Source of the DNA: Piper betle
Lineage: Eukaryota > Streptophyta > Magnoliopsida > Piperales > Piperaceae
NCBI GenBank assembly: GCA_033002965.1
Contig: JAURVB010013145.1
Coordinates: 168,778 to 232,777, forward strand
Length of the DNA: 64,000 bases
Direction of reading: 5' to 3'
Shown: positions 61,905-64,000 of the stretch, piece after piece
Numbering within the stretch: position 1 is the first letter of the stretch
Layout: each line of letters begins with the position of its first letter
The notes under the pieces: generated by a model
What the model saw: the letters and a program-made list of their open reading frames with translations, nothing else
Told to the model about the DNA's origin: nothing
The model's database searches: none
Translations under genes and position numbers: made by a program

Positions 61905-62420
61905 GTGAAGTACTCGAGGTGTACGCCTAAGGCATGGTTATGCTATGAGAGAAACAAACTATTATTAGTCGGCTACACAACTGGAGTTATGACTAGTGAC
62001 TTATTTACAAGGAGGTCAACTTTTGGGTTTACTTTTGCCTGTAGGGCAGTGTCGTGGCAATCAAGGTTGCATAAGTGTGTTTCTTTGTCCACTATTGAAG
62101 CCAAATTTATTGGTACAACCAAGGCTTGTAAAGAGATGATATGGGTCAAGAGGTTCTTCGATGAGCTTGGCTACAAGCAAGATAGATATATAGACTATTA
62201 TGATAGGCAGAGTGTAATACATTTGAGCAAGAATGGTAGTTTTCATTCAAGGAGTAAGCATATTGATGTGAGTTATTATTGGGTGAGAGATGTACTAAAA
62301 ATCAAATCACTTGAGTTGAATAAAATTCACGCCGACAAGAATGTATCAGACATGATAACAGAGGTAATAACCAAAGTAAACATTTGTTTTGCAAAGGTGG
62401 AGCAGGCATGGTTGGAGCTT
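61905..62420 (+). pseudogene. Copia RNase H remnant
   Basis: The open frame contains SRLHKCVSLSTIEAKFIG, CKEMIWVKRF, HSRSKHIDVSYYWVRD and HADKNVSDM, the usual Copia C-terminus. It ends just before the polypurine tract. The frame runs on into the LTR to 62543 only because a stop is missing. Confidence 0.85.
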
Positions 62421-62465
62421 CCCATGCCGACTAGGATTGTTGCATGGAGTTGGGAAGGGGAGGTT

Positions 62466-63074
62466 TGTTGGTGTTTTCCCTCCTACATGTCCCAAGTCAG
62501 AAAAAATACGAAAAGACATTGTGTGGTGGTGTTGCGTTGGTAAATAGATTTTTGACCCAATTTTGACTTATTTATGTGTATAAGTCATTTAGACATTTTT
62601 TACAGCTACTTATGTCTAATTTAAGGGTTTCAGAGTGAGAACATATTGTATGTTTGGAGGCCTAAATTATTGTGGAGACCAAAAGGAAGGAGGAGGTGAA
62701 GGGTGAATTTGGTGTCAAGTGGAAGATCGAATTTCAGATTTCAGTTTGGATCATCGACTCATCATTTCACCATCATCATTCACTGACTTTGGAAGTTTGC
62801 TTTCTCTTGTATTAATCATCTAATTTATTGGTGATTAGTGATTAGTTTGATATGTATTTGGGAGTTTGTTCTCTGAGGATTTTATAATTATAAGTGTTGA
62901 ATAATCATTGTGAATTTGGACAAGTTGCCATTCTAGTTTTTCTTACCAATTTGCATAAAATTTGGTGTCTCCTTTATCTTTTGGTTTTGTGTTTTTCGTG
63001 ATCTGGTTGGTTCGCTTGTTATTCTATCTTTGTTGCAACTGATTTCTGGATTATATTTGTGGTAAATCCTAACA
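62466..63074 (+). repeat. 3' LTR of the Copia element
   Basis: It begins TGTTGGTGTTTTCC directly after the polypurine tract and ends AATCCTAACA, immediately followed by the target duplication CTGAT. Confidence 0.92.
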
Positions 63075-64000
63075 CTGATACACTCTTCGATGCATATAGG
63101 CATGAATCAAACCCAATAAAATAGAATGATAAAAAAACAAATTTTGATGCACCTGTAAGAAGAATTTTCACAACATCACTTACAGAGAGGCCTATTCCAT
63201 CACCTAGAGGAATAACTCAATCTCAAAATTATTACCAACAATCTAATCCTATGTGATGCATGCTCATTTATAGAAAGAGTAATTGCACAAGCAATATAAC
63301 AACAAGGAAATAGTACAAAAGGTGAAAAAATACCAATACATCTACACATGCTATGCTAAGAATGAAACCTCTACAACAAGAACAAGAGAGATGTTATAGT
63401 GGATATCACCTTATAATGCTAAATAAGACATGAAAAAAATAATGGCTAAATATTATAAATAACAAATACTAATGAGACTACACAAAACTAACAAGTAAAG
63501 AAATGATCATGAAAAAAATGGTAAAATTAACAACTAAATTATAGGATGGAGCATAAGTAAGGATGACTCTAATTACCATAACACTCACTATACCAAAACC
63601 ATATTACTAAGAAGAAAAATATATAGTAAAATCACATTAAATTAGTCGTGGAAATTTCACAAGCAAATTAGCAAATGCCTAGAGTGTATATGTAAAACAT
63701 ACTTACAAGCAACCTAGAGTAAAAATAAAGTAAAAATAGGTAAAATCATCAAAAATCAATTAAAACAAAGTCTAGCAATCAATATCCATACAAAACTTAT
63801 CAAGAGCAAAGAATCATGAACAAATGGAATATAAATTAAAAGAATGAGATAAGAAATGAGGAAGTTTTCACTTTCATTCAATTACTTAAAGTTTAATGGA
63901 GTTGGATAAGCTTGAATCCATACTAATATAAGTTATCATCACCAAAGTAGATAAGTTAAACAATTGATAGAGATATTTTAGAGAGAAACTTAATGATTTG
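63075..64000. other. AT-rich DNA with an unrecognised decayed reading frame
   Basis: Immediately right of the Copia element, 63080-63257 is readable in the same frame as 57768-57881 with one stop. A second frame continues to about 63360. The product is not recognised; it may be the Gag of an older retroelement. Beyond 63360 the DNA is AT-rich and featureless to the window end. Confidence 0.35.

Larger units (their letters stand above)
57882..63074 (+). mobile_element. Full-length degenerate Copia retrotransposon with CTGAT target duplication
   Basis: The LTRs are 57882-58492 and 62466-63074. CTGAT occurs at 57877-57881 and again at 63075-63079, a perfect 5-bp duplication, so both limits are fixed. 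A primer site TGGTACAGAAGC lies at 58495-58506 and a polypurine tract GGGAAGGGGAGGTT at 62452-62465. Coding order is Gag, integrase, reverse transcriptase, RNase H. The two LTRs differ at many sites, so insertion is not recent. The left LTR starts TA rather than TG. All coding parts carry stops or shifts. Confidence 0.93.

Overview
The window is nuclear DNA of a flowering plant. The evidence is spliced genes with GT-AG introns, a plastid-targeted granule-bound starch synthase, a plant-type copper amine oxidase, a CYP706-type P450, and heavy loading with Copia and Gypsy LTR elements, MITEs and a CACTA end. The GC-rich, C/G-ending codons of the P450 and amine oxidase exons beside AT-rich intergenic DNA would suit a monocot, but this is only a lean. 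No bacterial, organellar, CRISPR or tRNA feature was found.

Four protein-coding genes stand out. (1) 3762-5991, plus: a two-exon CYP706-family P450, 516 codons, intact. (2) 19170-22342, minus: granule-bound starch synthase (GBSS/Waxy) in 13 coding exons giving 615 residues, with a probable 5'-leader intron, a promoter carrying two CACGTG boxes, and one GC-AG intron. (3) 39623-42985, plus: a five-exon secreted copper amine oxidase with all catalytic residues but a 2-nt frameshift near 39926-39937. (4) 44770-45388, minus: cytosolic ribosomal protein P1 in four exons, 110 residues. They are unrelated in function and share no evident regulation.

The rest is repeat landscape. 1-2016 is the 3' end of a Copia element, and a relic of the same LTR lies at 38522-38888. 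6966-12113 is a decayed minus-strand Copia with damaged LTR/internal junctions. 29146-31986 and 32372-35305 are two large solo LTRs, each with a perfect 5-bp target duplication; the second sits inside a hAT-type MITE. 35690-36531 ends in a CACTA terminus. 50220-53245 is a complex fold-back element whose AT-rich core holds several roughly 100-230 bp palindromes built on a GACTCGAGTC motif. 56979-57439 is a 461-bp TRIM retrotransposon. 57882-63074 is a degenerate full-length Copia with a perfect CTGAT duplication that splits an older, unrecognised reading frame.

The most unusual structure is the fold-back palindrome array at 50.2-53.2 kb. The most useful points for annotators are the amine oxidase frameshift, the GBSS GC-AG intron, and the nested MITE/solo-LTR and TRIM structures.
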